From: Crambe crambe
Taxonomy: Eukaryota > Porifera > Demospongiae > Poecilosclerida > Crambeidae
DNA length: 64,000 nt
Assembly (NCBI GenBank): GCA_963924555.1
Contig: OZ004595.1
Location: 1,612,001 to 1,676,000, forward strand
Direction of reading: 5' to 3'
Positions 13,960 through 64,000 of the stretch are shown here, one piece after another. The notes under the pieces were generated by a model that had not been told where the DNA came from, searched no databases, and saw nothing but the letters and a program-made list of their open reading frames with translations. Every line of letters starts with the position of its first letter. Position 1 is the stretch's first letter. The translations under genes were made by a program, and so were the position numbers.

Positions 13960-14440
13960 CTTCAACAACATTGCGAAGTCACAGGGTGCCTGTAGTCCCC
14001 TCCCCCCACTTAGATCCGCCCCTGTAACCATGCAGTGCAGCACTGTTTTTAGTCTGGCGTTGCCAGCCCAGCTTTTCTTCTTTTTTTTGGGACGGGGAAG
14101 AAAAGTGGTCTGGGAGCTCTAGCATCAACTACTTGTGATGCCCGCGCGATCTCTAAAAATTAATTTAAATTGCAATAATCCCTCAAGTTAGCGAACCCAT
14201 ATATGAAGCTATTAAAGCTGGGATGCAAGTTCAACAGATGGCCAAGTCTGGTGCCATCAACCACTTAATTCCTTTTATTGGTGGGTCAGAGTAGTACAGG
14301 TGGCCACAGCATGCATAGATGCTGGAGTTCAAACAATATGACTACTGTATATATAAGAACTGTGGTTTTCTTGTAAACTCGGTACAAACTAGTAAGGGTG
14401 CACAGATTGAGTTCTGAGTTCCATGCCGCATTGCATAGCT
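13960..14440. repeat. 3' flank shared with SnoaL-like copy B
   Basis: GCACCAGGTTGCTT, the TAGTCCCCTCCCCCCACTTAG stretch, CCATGCAGTGCAGCACTGTT, GATGCTGGAGTTCAAACAA and TTGAGTTCTGAGTTCCA all recur in the same order in 22280-22890, downstream of copy B. This shows the duplicated unit extended at least 600 bp beyond the coding region. From 14497 a pogo-like repeat fragment (CAGTGGAACCTCCGAATAGA) follows. Confidence 0.7.
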
Positions 14441-14779
14441 AGCTACCTAGCTACCTTGACGGTTATTAAGTTTGAAGTCAAAAAAATTAATGAATACAGT
14501 GGAACCTCCGAATAGAGGACACTTGGGGGAAAAGACCTTTGTCCTTATCTTGGATGTTGTCCTTATCTTGGAGGTTTTACAAACAAAGTATTGTTTCCAT
14601 GCAAAAAATGAGTGTCTGTTTAGAAAAGTAGTCATAAATGAGTGCTTTCCTTAAAACTTAGTGAAGGAGGTGGATTTAGCAGGTATTACTGTCTCTCTAA
14701 GGCTATAATGTCCAAATGTTCATCTGCCTCTAAGAAGATCTGCTACTAGACAGCTCAAGACTTTAATAGCTAGTATGTA

Positions 14780-16131
14780 CAGTCTAGTCGCCGCCTACCG
14801 GAAGTGCCCATAGGAACAATACAAATTTAATTGCACTAGCCACTCCTTTTAATTTACGGTTTTCCGTATACTAAATTGTTATGAATCTCATTAATTCGCG
14901 AATCGTTCAGTTGCTAAGGACCAAAATCGCGAAACTTTCTGCACTGAATAGTCTGCAAATGCAGCTCAAGTTAGGGATTTCTACCACAAACCAGGCGACA
15001 TTTATAGCTACTAACAGTTCTGAAGGGCATAATCCTTCAACCTTGGGCCATTTGCTGAATAGTCCTCTTGGCACTTTCACACAGGTAAGATAAGTAGGCA
15101 AATAGCTGCAGTATTAAACACCAATAGATATTAATTGTCCCATATTCCTACATTGAGAAAATTAGCTGCAAAATTCCTTAACTATAATTGGCCAGAGGTG
15201 TTTTTGAAGTAGTGTTTGGTTTCTTATGATATGCATGCAATGCACTTAGCTAGCTATTATATATTTAAGAGTTCACCATAGCTCTCTTTATTATCCACAA
15301 TATAGCTACTATTTGAGCTGGTTTGTTCCTGTATGGAAGAGGAGCAACAACTTGATAACATGTCCTGCATATGCCATGCATGTTATAGACAAGCCACCAG
15401 AAATGTAGGCACCAATAATTTCAACCCCAGATGGAGAGACAAACTTAGCTACTAGCAAGAAGGGATACTGTTGGGTGGCTGGGTATAATGAGGATACATA
15501 CAGACGAACACAGATGGCTTCACCAACATCCCTTCAATCCATATACTTGGGAAGCATATTATCTCTGGTTCTGAGCAGGACACCCCACTGTGCAAGGGTC
15601 ATTACACCTACATGCAAAATGCACTATATGCCCCGCAGCCATGCATGCTCATCCTGCAACAGCAAACCAAAATGCACACCAGACATTGCCCTGAACCAGA
15701 CCTGCATGGTTAACTCGTATCTTACCACCATATGTATTGAAACATCAGCACTCACTGCATCAAGTACCATCTGTAGTCACTGTTACAAGCTTTTCAGCAA
15801 TGTAGTCTTACAACTCAAGCACTCCAAGGTTGTGTTTGAGCAGGCAAAACCCACAAGCAGCATGTCAAGTATGTATACAAGCATGGAGAGTGTGGTGAGT
15901 GAGCTTTCCTCTCATGAAAATTCCATCACATCTAGATGTGGCATGATAACTGTGATAGGTGTAGGAAAGGGGGGGGGGGGGGGCAAGGGGGGCATTGCCT
16001 CACATTCCACAATCTATTTTGGTTCTTTTTAAGGCATAATAATAAATATTATGACAACAGTGAGCATGGTAAATATGTACCTAGTTTTGCAAGGTGCATG
16101 CACACTTGTTACAGTCTCACAGTATTACACT

Positions 16132-16162
<31 letters not shown>

Positions 16163-17449
16163 GCTTCCGAACTCCTTCCTACACCTATGATCCTTTGTCA
16201 TGGAGGTAGTCTTGAGCTGGTGAAGATATTGAATAATTTTAGGAGCCGTGGCATGCAATGATACTCGCAATCGTCTTTCAGTTCAAGTTGTTGAACGTAA
16301 GGAATGGCTAGACATTATTCGAAGAAGAGTATGGGTGAAGGCAGATCTAGAGAGTCATAATGTTCCTACAACTGATGCACTGAGGCTCCACTGGCATAAA
16401 TGTCTATGGGTTCTGGAGTTGTGGCACTTGGCAACTGATTGAGTTACCAGGTATGTAGTATGTACATAGCTATGCAGCTTGGGGCAAACCTATATTATAT
16501 TTGGAATTGATTGCATGCAGCTTCATTATAGCTAGCTACATTTATAAAGATTGCTAGCTCACTGCCCATTCTATATAGCTAATTATTATGATGCAGCACT
16601 TGTTGAGTATGGATAGAAAAGGGAAAATGGAAAACTTGATGTGGTGTGGGACACCGATGGCAACATTGCCAAGGCCAATAGGCCAATAGAAGACTTGAGT
16701 ATGTCTTGAAAGGCTGCAAGTGAAAACAGGTTGCACAACACTGAGATGCAAATACAGAAAAAACCATAGCAAATGTGGCCCTGGTTGCCAATGCACTGGG
16801 TGTGCTAACACATCACCAGGAACAGAAAGATGAAGATCTTCATCACATGGAACTGGAAGAAATGAATGACAATAAAAAGGAAATGGCTGAAACAAGTGAT
16901 GAAGAAGACATTGAAGATGATCAATGAAATTCTAAGCCATGTTTTTTGTGACTCAGAGCAAGAAAGTGACTAATAATAGCCTTCTATAGCTACACCGATA
17001 TTATTGATGTTGTTTCATAAGTTAGCTATATTGGAGGGTGGGCCATTTGCTGAATAGAGCATGCTACATGCTGCAATTGTGTATATAACTTCTACATGCA
17101 ATAGGGTGTGAAATGACATTAAGACCTTTTGTGTCCAAGCTTCTTTCTTGAAAAAAGATAGTCCTTATTGTAAACATGAACATAATGGTTAAGCTACACT
17201 ATGTACTTCAACGCATAATATTTTACTGAGGAATTATGTAGGCAGTACAAACACAATGGTAACCTACTTCCCTACCTTTTGACTGAAGCTTGAAGTAATT
17301 TTCTCTTTCTTCAAATACAGAAAAACAAGAATGGCACTGAAGAAAGACGATGAATTAGTGATACTTCCGGAATCAATAATATTATAACTTCCGGCGTGAC
17401 GTCATCGCGTAATTAAATTTCCGTATATTTCACGGTGGCGATTAGACTG
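14780..17449. mobile_element. Possible decayed DNA transposon with short inverted ends
   Basis: CAGTCTAGTCGCCGCC at 14780 and the inverted CAGTCTAATCGCCACC ending at 17449 suggest terminal repeats of an element of about 2.7 kb. A duplicated target site could not be confirmed. The interior holds a broken coding region with a CXC-type cysteine-rich motif (listed separately), poly-G at 15968-15982 and poly-C at about 16134-16162. An open frame at 15475-16032 (Cys- and Ser-rich, starting WLGIMRIHTDEH in one frame) was not recognised and may be a transposase relic. Confidence 0.35.
16255..16925 (+). pseudogene. Broken transposase-like reading frame with CXC motif
   Basis: From about 16280 the plus strand reads ERKEWLDIIRRRVWVKADLE and then PTTDALRLHWHKCLWVLELW before a stop at 16441. 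Further on, about 16690-16810, it reads VKTGCTTLRCKYRKNHSKCG and then PGCQCTGCAN, the spacing of a tesmin/TSO1-like CXC zinc-binding repeat. The frame ends about 16925 in an acidic DEEDIEDDQ tail. Several stops and shifts interrupt it. CXC motifs occur in transposase-like proteins of invertebrate repeats, which suits the possible inverted ends around it; a host CXC gene fragment is the alternative. Confidence 0.5.
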
Positions 17450-17459
17450 AGAGAATCTA

Positions 17460-17545
17460 TGAAAGAAGAACTCCTGTGAACTTCAATTGGAGAGCATGCC
17501 CAAAGATTTGAGCAGTTACACATTTGAATCATCTCATGAGCGACC
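17460..17545 (+). pseudogene. Degraded middle fragment of the SnoaL-like gene
   Basis: GAAAGAAGAACTCCTG, TTGGAGAGCATGCCCAAAGA and GAGCAGTTACACATTTGAAT match codons about 107-142 of the intact copies, but with deletions that break the frame. It lies just right of the inverted end at 17449. Confidence 0.65.
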
Positions 17546-17717
17546 TCCTTGCCAATATATAATGAATAATTATAATCGCCACCTGCATAGTGAATGATGA
17601 GAAACAGCCTTATAAGTGGTGTATGATTACCTGTATTGTGGGATGTGTCTATAAAAGCCTGACTACCAATATGCCATTAATCATAGATCTATGCATTAAT
17701 TAACTAGCGGTTACTAA

Positions 17718-17775
17718 TTATATTACCCTGCGTGCGCATGCGCAACAAGGGTACAAAAGTAATAATTGGTAAATA
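17718..17775. repeat. GC-rich palindrome, copy 1
   Basis: TACCCTGCGTGCGCATGCGC followed by AACAAGGGTA is a near-perfect palindrome with CAAAAGTAAT after it. The same unit occurs at 21013-21072, so the two copies bracket the retrotransposon fragments. Confidence 0.6.
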
Positions 17776-17781
17776 TTATAA

Positions 17782-18324
17782 TCACAGTGCTCTGGCAGAT
17801 CTCAGTCTGACCACGATAGAGGCTGGTGTGTTACAGTACCACTGTGGTGGGAGTCTGAGGAGCCTCTTTGAGAGTTCCCCAAGGAAGGAGTTCAACATTT
17901 TGATGGGGTTTGGTGTCAGACACCAGTTCTCTGCACCATATAAGAGCACAGGTAGGATGCAGGTGTCCACAACAGACTTCCCAGACACAGGTGAGAGTTG
18001 CCCCTGGAAGAGACCCATGCTACCATAGGCAAAGAAAGACTTCCTGGCCTTCAAGATGTTGTAATCGATTGATGGCTTGGCCGAAAGGTGGTGCCATTTG
18101 GCATTTGGCAGTGCCGATGGCAGGGTTGTGTTCTCGATCTCACAGACAGGGTGTGGGACATTATTCTTCTGGGCAAAGGAGACAATCTCACACTTACTAG
18201 TTGTTCTTGCAAAATGTGTAATCTGCTCTTGAAGAGTGGTGGCTGATGTGGACAGGGTTCTGATATCATCAGCATGCAAGTAGGCACCACCGTACAACCT
18301 GTTCACACGGAGGCCCAAATCCAA
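17782..18324 (-). pseudogene. Non-LTR retrotransposon fragment (end of reverse transcriptase and C-terminal region)
   Basis: About 180 codons are open on the minus strand. They begin in the reverse-transcriptase catalytic region (AYLHADDIRTLSTSATTL), continue through TSKCEIVSFAQ and the conserved post-RT block SVVDTCILPVLLYGAENW and LTPNPIKML, and end near 17782. It is homologous to, but not identical with, the longer fragment at 18910-21043. Both its 5' part (endonuclease and most of RT) and its 3' end are missing. Confidence 0.8.
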
Positions 18325-18399
18325 CGACTAGATGTCAATAGGCTTAGGTAGATTATGCTCAAGATTTCTCCAGTTATTCTATTCCACAATGCTCCAAAA

Positions 18400-18495
18400 T
18401 GCTACCTATTATTCCCTCAAATGCACCAATTATTCCCTAAAATCCACCAATTATTCCCTCAAATACCTCAAATACACCAATTATTCCATTAATAA
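18400..18495. repeat. Short tandem repeat, unit about 20-21 bp (CACCAATTATTCCCTCAAAT)
   Basis: Four to five imperfect units lie between the two retrotransposon fragments. Confidence 0.7.
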
Positions 18496-18807
18496 GCTAA
18501 TGATTATGCTTGCCCAGTCCACCAGTAGCAGTATAGCATAGCTTAGTCATTGCCAAGCTGCATGTAGTTGTCCATTATTATATCATTCATGACTCAGGAT
18601 TATGCCAGCATAATTTTGGGAATAATCGGGACTTCCTGGAATCAAGCATAATGCCAGAATAATGGGGCATATTTTGAGCATAATGAGAATAATTGGAGCT
18701 GCTGCAAGCCTGAAAACAGACTTTACTCTCTACTGAGTGCCTGAGGTGGTTCCTTGCTACACTGTGACAGTGCTACCTAAGAGTCAGCAGCGGGTCCATC
18801 ACGTCAC

Positions 18808-18809
18808 AA

Positions 18810-18840
<31 letters not shown>

Positions 18841-18841
18841 G
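18808..18841. repeat. (TCAA)n tract at the 3' end of the retrotransposon
   Basis: Seven to eight TCAA/AATC units lie about 70 bp beyond the end of the minus-strand reverse-transcriptase reading frame. On the element strand this is a (TTGA)n/(GATT)n tail, the kind of short tandem tail seen at the 3' end of L2/CR1-type elements. Confidence 0.7.
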
Positions 18842-18909
18842 CAATGTAAAGCCCAAAGGGCATATGCAAAATAAACGGGGAAAAAAGAATGTCAAGTGAC
18901 TGAGGGAGG

Positions 18910-21043
18910 CTACTCAGGTGTAACATAAAAATGATTTATAACAAGTGATAAGTCAGGTTCTGATGATGACAGAGCAGAGAGGATCCTGTCCACATTCATG
19001 AGGGAGGAGTGAGTTGTGATATAGTGTTCAAAGTACGAATTGCCCTCCAAATCTGACACATCACATCGAGGGCAAGGGCTGGAACCATATGAGGGCCTGG
19101 TCAGCTCCCTATACAGGTTCTGTAAGGCAGTGGTGCCGGCTGTGCCTCTATCCAGGGCTGCGTGCCAGAGTTTTATCCAGCTAGACTCCTTAGCAACCGC
19201 AGCTGCTATTCTGGTACTCGTGTGCTCTTGACAGGATGATAGTAGCAGTTCCATGTCTCTATTAGTCACTTCACTCTTCAGCTCAGCTGTAGAACACATC
19301 ATCTCTAGGGTCTTCTTCACCAAACCATCCAAACCCAGACGAGATTCAAGAAACTGGGACCCCTCTACGATCTGAAGTGGAACTTCACTGGGTGTGTCTC
19401 CCATGAGATGAGTGAGAAATAGATGACCGAGGGACTCTTCATTTGTGGATGCACGTTGGATGAAGAGGAGTTTCTGCTGTAGTATGTGTGCTGTCATTGA
19501 GGGCCACTCCAGAGCGAGTCTAGTAGCCCTGCCAGAGTGATGTCGGGGCAGTTTCAAGATTCGACGGCCGATCTCAGCTTGGAAAGATTCAAGCTTATCC
19601 AATAGAGATTCAGTCAAGTACCAGTTTTCACTCCCAAATAGCAGGACTGGGACGACACAAGTTTCGAAGATGGCTCTACCAGAGAGAGGATTTAGCTTTC
19701 CCTGGAAACCACCCATTGCTCCAAATGCAAAGAAGCTACTTCTTGCCCGTCCAATTGCAGTGTCGATTGACTTGTTTGCTGACAGGTCCCAGGACCACCA
19801 ATATCCTAGGCACTTGGCAGAGGCAACTGGAGGGAGGGCCTGTTCCTTGATTGTGCAAATTGGCTCAGCAGGAGCTCTCTGGGATGAGACAATCACTACT
19901 TCATATTTAGAGATAGAGCATTTGTGGCTACAAACTCCTCCACTCTTCCAATTTGGGAGTCTAGGGTGTCCCTGCTAGTACATAGTGTCCTAATATCATC
20001 TGCATGAGCAAAGCCCCCTGCATATAACCCAGCCACACATGGACCCAGCTGGTTCTTCTCTAGATGTTGTAGGAGGGGGTCCAGTATGAGCAGGAACAGG
20101 GTGGGGGAGAGGACCGAGCCCTGAAGGAGGCCACGCTCCATGGTGTGAGGTTCAGAGGTCTTCCCATTGAGTAGGACATAACTCTTTGGGGCCGTGTACC
20201 AGGATCTCAGCAATCTCCATGTCTTCCCCATGATACCACACTCATATGCACGTTTCAGCAGAACAGGGTATTGCACTGAGTCGTAAGCCTTTTGCAGATC
20301 GAAGAAACACAGATATGCGGTGTCTCCTTCCCGTGCAAACTTGGATACAGCTTCAAAGGTGGAGAAGGTGGCATCTACACATGAGTTATTCTTCACGAAT
20401 CCCGTTTGGTTCCTATGGGGAATTCCTCGTTCAGTAAGGATGGGCTGGAGTCTGAGTAGCACTAGCCGCTCCATGGTTTTTGCAAGAACAGAGGTGAGTG
20501 TTATCCCGCGATAACTGTTAGTGTTCAAGGGTCCTTACCATGGCCCTTGTAGACTGGGATTAGCATGCCCTGCTTAAATGTAGCTGGGACTACTTCTGAC
20601 TCAATCACAGCGTTGCAGACTTGTTGGATCCAAAGCAGTAATGATTGACCCCCAAAACGAAGGTGTTCTGGTTGTAAGTGGTCGAGTCCTCCAGACTTAC
20701 CCAACTTCAGGCCCCCTACTACCCCTTCGACCTCCTCTAGCGTGAAAGGAACATCCAGGATCATTTCTTCATCATCATTTTCCCAGGAGAGTTTGCTGAA
20801 TTCCTCAACCAGTCTCCTATACTCACTGATCACTGGAAAGTCCTCTTCATGCGAAGCAGACAGGCATTTGAAGTGGGATGACCATGCATGGAGGACTTTA
20901 TCAGGGTCACTGCAAACTTCGTCATTGATCAGAAGTGACGAACCATGTTGGCTCTTTTTCTTGGGTAATCGAAATCTGTACGGGTTCGTCTCCTTAAATC
21001 TTTTGTCAAAGATTTTATTACCCTGCGCGCGCATGCGCAGCAA
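18910..21043 (-). pseudogene. Non-LTR retrotransposon (LINE) reverse transcriptase, 5'-truncated, two frameshifts
   Basis: Three consecutive minus-strand frames make one broken ORF2-like protein. 21043-20525 holds the RT N-terminal part (LKLGKSGGLDHLQPEHLRFG, LIPVYKGHGKDP). 20528-19896 holds the RT core (NSYRGITLTSVLAKTMERLV, NQTGFVKNNSCVDA, FFDLQKAYDSV, GLLQGSVLSPTLFLLILDPL, HADDIRTLC). 19896-18910 holds the C-terminal region (AKCLGYWW, ETCVVPVLLFGSENW) and a terminal Cys/His segment (CPRCDVSDL...YFEHYITTHS). One-base shifts separate the frames near 20525 and 19896. The endonuclease is absent; the 5' break lies at the GC-rich palindrome near 21040. The class looks like the L2/CR1 group, but this is not certain. 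Confidence 0.85.
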
Positions 21044-21072
21044 GGGTACAAAAGTAATTAGTAAAATCTGAA
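21013..21072. repeat. GC-rich palindrome, copy 2
   Basis: TACCCTGCGCGCGCATGCGC then AGCAAGGGTA, followed by CAAAAGTAATTAG, repeats the unit at 17718-17775 in the same orientation. It forms the 5' boundary of the LINE fragment. Confidence 0.6.
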
Positions 21073-21323
21073 CATGAATGGCACCTTAGCGGTAGACTCA
21101 CATTGTGAAGCGCTGGAATCGCTTTATGAACTCTTTCGACAGATTTAGGGTCCAATGGTGATTTCTACACTCGATAATTCTACAGTTTCTTTTAAAGCGA
21201 ATTATGCACTTCCTTTTAAAGCGTAAGGCCACACCTATCGTAATTTTTTAGACAGTTATATGGGCTGTGTCTAATAAAATACTGAGCTTGCAGTTTAACA
21301 TTTTGATTACTTAAAAGTTGAAA

Positions 21324-22073
21324 ATGAGTGACCCTATTGACAAAGAACTGCAAAATTTCATACAGAAATATGGCTTTGTGATTCCTGATCGTGGCATGAA
21401 AGAAGCAGAAGCAGCAGGTGTTGCTTGGCGCAATGGAAAACCTGACTATCGATCTGGAGATCTACTCTACTTCAAAGGCAAATCAAAGAACCATAAGGTT
21501 GGATCATTAGAAATGGTGACAGAAAACCTCATTAAAAAATGGGAGATGGAAGTGACACACTATACAAAACTTGAAGACATCACTTGTATGGAAGTGGACA
21601 AATTTAAACTTCAGGTGAACAATGGCAGAGAAATTACGAAAGAAGAACTCCTGAAAGCTCCAAGCTACCACTGGCTATTGGAGAGCATGCCCAAAGAATT
21701 GTACGATTCAAGCAGTCACACATTTGAATCATCTCTTGAGCTTTTTCGTAAAGCATTTGTTGGTGGGTTTCCATGGGAAGTGCTTGAAGTCTTCTCCAAG
21801 CCTCCGAAGATAGCTTTTGTTTGGAGACACTGGGCTACCTTCAATGGCGAATACAAGGGTCGCAAAGGCACTGGAGAAGTAATAGAGCTTTATGGTTTTA
21901 CCATTGGAACTGTTACAGATGATTTAAAGTTGACCAATGTGGATATTTTCTACAAGCCCGAAGGATTTCTGCAAGCATTGGAGGGGCAAACATCTCCTTC
22001 TGAGTTGCTTAAAGGGAAGGCATTTCTTGGTTCCTGCTGTCCTATACATCAAGACAATGAGAAGAAAGAATGA
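21324..22073 (+). CDS. SnoaL-like 'pathogen-related protein' copy B
   Basis: A single-exon, 249-residue frame starting MSDPIDKELQNFIQ, collinear with copy A at 13075. About 26 substitutions separate them; they cluster at residues about 75-100 and the block FPWEVLEVFSKPPKIAFVWR is unchanged. The fold and function comments are as for copy A: NTF2-like, related to plant pathogen-related proteins. The intact frame and no-gap alignment suggest both copies are still under coding constraint. It lies about 250 bp downstream of the LINE fragment, whose insertion or the duplication separated the two copies. A poly(A)-like AATAAG follows at about 22148. Confidence 0.82.
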   Translation: MSDPIDKELQNFIQKYGFVIPDRGMKEAEAAGVAWRNGKPDYRSGDLLYFKGKSKNHKVGSLEMVTENLIKKWEMEVTHYTKLEDITCMEVDKFKLQVNNGREITKEELLKAPSYHWLLESMPKELYDSSSHTFESSLELFRKAFVGGFPWEVLEVFSKPPKIAFVWRHWATFNGEYKGRKGTGEVIELYGFTIGTVTDDLKLTNVDIFYKPEGFLQALEGQTSPSELLKGKAFLGSCCPIHQDNEKKE

Positions 22074-22562
22074 CCCAAGAGAGAAGTGACTTGTGAAAAT
22101 GGCTAGTGTTAGCTAGTATCAGTAAAATTCTAGAGTGGACCAATGACAATAAGTATTTTTATTTGTAATTTCTTAAACATGAAAAAGCTTCACTTCCCTT
22201 GATATAATTGTAGAACAAGAATTGCTTTCTCTTTAAAGGAGATAGCTATTGCGCCTCCAATGCAATACTATATGGAAGGACATTGCACCAGGTTGCTTTA
22301 ACAGCTAAAAATTGTGCACTGTGAAGTCACAGGCCTGTAGTCCCCTCCCCCCACTTAGATCCACCTCTGTATAACCATGCAGTGCAGCACTGTTCCACAA
22401 GCCATATGTAGGCCTTTGAAATAATATTTCAGCTCCCTGGCCCCAAATCAGTTCATGGAATTTAAAAGCCAGGAAGATTATAATTGTACTTAACTCATGT
22501 ATTGAGTGGCCATGCATTCACACAATCCTCAAGTTAACATTCATTGGGAACCCATTATGACT

Positions 22563-22645
22563 ACACTGCAAAAACAAATGTATAAAAACAACCCATTTTG
22601 AGTTACAATTTGCAACTCAGAAAAATGGGTTGTTTTTACAGTGTA
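22563..22645. repeat. Hairpin MITE (CACTG ends)
   Basis: CACTGCAAAAACAA with ATAAAAACAACCCATTTTGAG is mirrored by CTCAGAAAAATGGGTTGTTT and TTACAGTG, with TA on both sides. The arms are about 30 bp and the loop is short. Confidence 0.7.
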
Positions 22646-22770
22646 GGATGCATGTTCAACAGGTACGTGGCCTAGTCTGGTGCCTCCAACTTCCTAGACT
22701 ACCACCTGTAATACTGTACAGGTGGCCACAAAGTCATACCATCAAATTCAGCTTATCTTCTGTCCCATGC

Positions 22771-23022
22771 AGCATGCATACTGGATACATTCATAGATGC
22801 TGGAGTTCAAACAACATGACTAAGAAATGTGGTTTTCTATGTAAACTCAGTATCGAGTACAAATTGAGTTTTGAGTTCCACGCATAGCTAGCCAGTTAGC
22901 ATGCATACTCATAGATGCTGGAGTTCATGGAGTTCAAACAACATGACTAAGAAATGTGGTTTCTATGTAAACTCAGTACAAACGAATACAAATTGAGTTT
23001 TGAGTTCCACGCATAGCCAGTT
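22771..23022. repeat. Tandem duplication, unit about 125 bp
   Basis: Two copies of a block running from GCATGCATACT through GATGCTGGAGTTC, CAACATGACTAAGAAATGTG and TTGAGTTTTGAGTTCCACGC lie head to tail. A single, more divergent copy occurs at about 14310-14430 in the flank of SnoaL-like copy A. Confidence 0.75.
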
Positions 23023-23044
23023 AATAGCTACCTAGTTATTAAGC

Positions 23045-23085
23045 TTGAGGAGTAATCCTATTGACAGACTGCAAAACTTTGTACT
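23045..23085 (+). pseudogene. Degraded 5' fragment of the SnoaL-like gene
   Basis: AGCTTGAGGAGTAATCCTAT, then TGACAGACTGCAAAACTTTG, matches the start region of the intact copies (TTGAAAATGAGTGACCCTAT, TGACAAAGAACTGCAAAATT) with the ATG lost. It is a third recognisable 5' fragment-type relic in this cluster. Confidence 0.5.
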
Positions 23086-24175
23086 GCCCATGTCGTGCAC
23101 TGTCTTGTTTGACTAGCAAGCTCTGCTCACTATCTGCAGTTTATTCTTCCTCCGTGATTTGCTATGCGAGAATTAATGGATAGTGATCAGGAAAACAGAA
23201 AAAAACTGTATACCATAGCTATCAATACAACAACAAATAAATAAACAAATAACTTTTGGTTACATGTAGTTTTACTGGAAACCAGTGCACTGCATGTAAT
23301 ACAGAAAGCAGCTTGCATCAATATACAATGAATGAATGATTCAAACAAGAGGTTTTCTGAGCATGCGCAGAGTGGACCAATATTGCGCATGCGTAACCAC
23401 ATCCAAAGGACAAGAGATGACCAAGGAAGATACCTTATATCACCCTCCCTGAACCTTGCACCTATCATTGCACTGTTTTCTACTACACCCACCTGACGGG
23501 GGCAGTTTTCTCATTTTTATTTCACTCCTTAATAAGTATTTCACTCCTACCTGTTTGTGCCCCTGTGGCTTATTCAAACTCCCCCCTTTCACCCCTCAGC
23601 TGTTAATTCACTTCATGTGTCATTTTTATTTCATGTCTTATCGCTCTAAGGTTGATTAATTAGTTTTTAGAGCGGCTGTTCAGAAAGTAGCCGTCCTACT
23701 AATTTAATTACATACCAAGTAGAAAAAGAATTAATTCGTAGTCGAGTTTTGTATGTGTAGCTATAACAGCAATTTAGCCTACATGATCTAGTGTAAATTC
23801 TCAAAGTTTCACTTGCTTTGATGTACAGGACAGCATGCATAGATCTGTTTTTGTTTGTGTCTCACTGATGTATTATTTTGTGCCTAATTAAGCGCATGCG
23901 CATGCAACTTATACCAGGCCCTTCGCTTTTCCACAGCTCCGTAAAAAAAGCGGGCCTGGGTATATCGCAAAAAAAATTGCTAAAAAAAAATAGCCTTTAT
24001 TCAGTCAGGCCTGGCTGTCCATGGCATCTACAGTGTGTAATTAGCCATTTTTTGTCTCATATTTTTTTTAAAAAAGTAGCAAAAATATACATTACAAAAA
24101 GATCAGTAAAAACATGTACGTAGCTAAAGGCTATAACTAGATACTATTTAAAAGTTAGTGCAGTGTGCATCAAGT
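23086..24175. other. Intergenic region downstream of the SRCR receptor gene
   Basis: No gene was recognised. It holds AT-rich sequence, two CGCATGCG-type motifs (about 23375 and 23895), and an inverted pair ACCAGGCCC / GGGCCTGGGTA at about 23914-23962. On the minus strand AATAAA occurs at 24001-23996, about 175 bp after the receptor stop codon, and is a candidate polyadenylation signal. Confidence 0.4.

Positions 24176-64000
<39,825 letters not shown>

Noticed and set aside
14881..15101. Overlapping 64-70 codon frames on both strands
   Set aside because: No homology recognised, no splice or start context, and located within the possible decayed transposon.
18910..21043. A functional host gene or active retrotransposon
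   Set aside because: Two frameshifts, no endonuclease and a truncated 5' end show that it is a dead LINE copy.
23187..23659. Frames of 67-101 codons on both strands
   Set aside because: Low-complexity composition and no recognisable domains; treated as intergenic.

Overview
The window looks like metazoan nuclear DNA, most likely from a sponge (demosponge). It is AT-rich, has multi-exon genes with GT..AG introns often only about 60-150 bp long, carries animal families (p24/TMED, LC3, CARD), and is dominated by a very large array of scavenger-receptor cysteine-rich (SRCR) domains of the kind known from sponge aggregation-receptor-like proteins. The species assignment is inference. No rRNA, tRNA, CRISPR or bacterial operon structure was seen.

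Layout. 1-1.5 kb (minus): a CARD-domain exon followed by a kinase-like exon that lacks several catalytic residues; both may belong to one CARD-pseudokinase gene running off the left edge. 1.73-2.39 kb: a MITE with 3-bp TTA target duplication. 2.6-4.9 kb (plus): a complete four-exon p24/TMED cargo-receptor gene. 5.2-5.9 kb (plus): a small secreted peptide gene. 6.4-9.7 kb (minus): a complete four-exon LC3/Atg8 gene whose protein ends exactly at the glycine that is lipidated. 9.7-24 kb: a repeat-rich region with two intact, about 90 percent identical, single-exon SnoaL-like 'pathogen-related protein' genes (13.1 and 21.3 kb, plus), at least three degraded fragments of the same gene, two decayed DNA transposons, several hairpin MITEs, and two broken non-LTR retrotransposon fragments (17.8-21.0 kb, minus).

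24.2-64 kb (minus): one apparently continuous giant receptor gene, read from the right edge leftwards. In transcript order it has 58 SRCR domains (the first one cut by the window edge), then a fibronectin-III-like region in about eight exons, one transmembrane helix, and a short acidic cytoplasmic tail with NPLY and YATL motifs, ending at the stop codon at 24176. Its N-terminus lies beyond the window. Most SRCR domains are split over two exons; the exon junctions I checked are phase 1, and eight domains sit in a single exon. The N-terminal third of the array uses a 'GFTNGxGQIWLDN' type of second half, the rest an '[12 protein letters not shown]' type. I saw no internal stop, signal peptide or terminator, but only transcript data can show that this is a single gene.

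The genes do not form an operon or obvious pathway. There is a loose innate-recognition flavour: a large SRCR surface receptor, a CARD/pseudokinase protein and duplicated pathogen-related proteins lie in the same 64 kb. That link is speculative.
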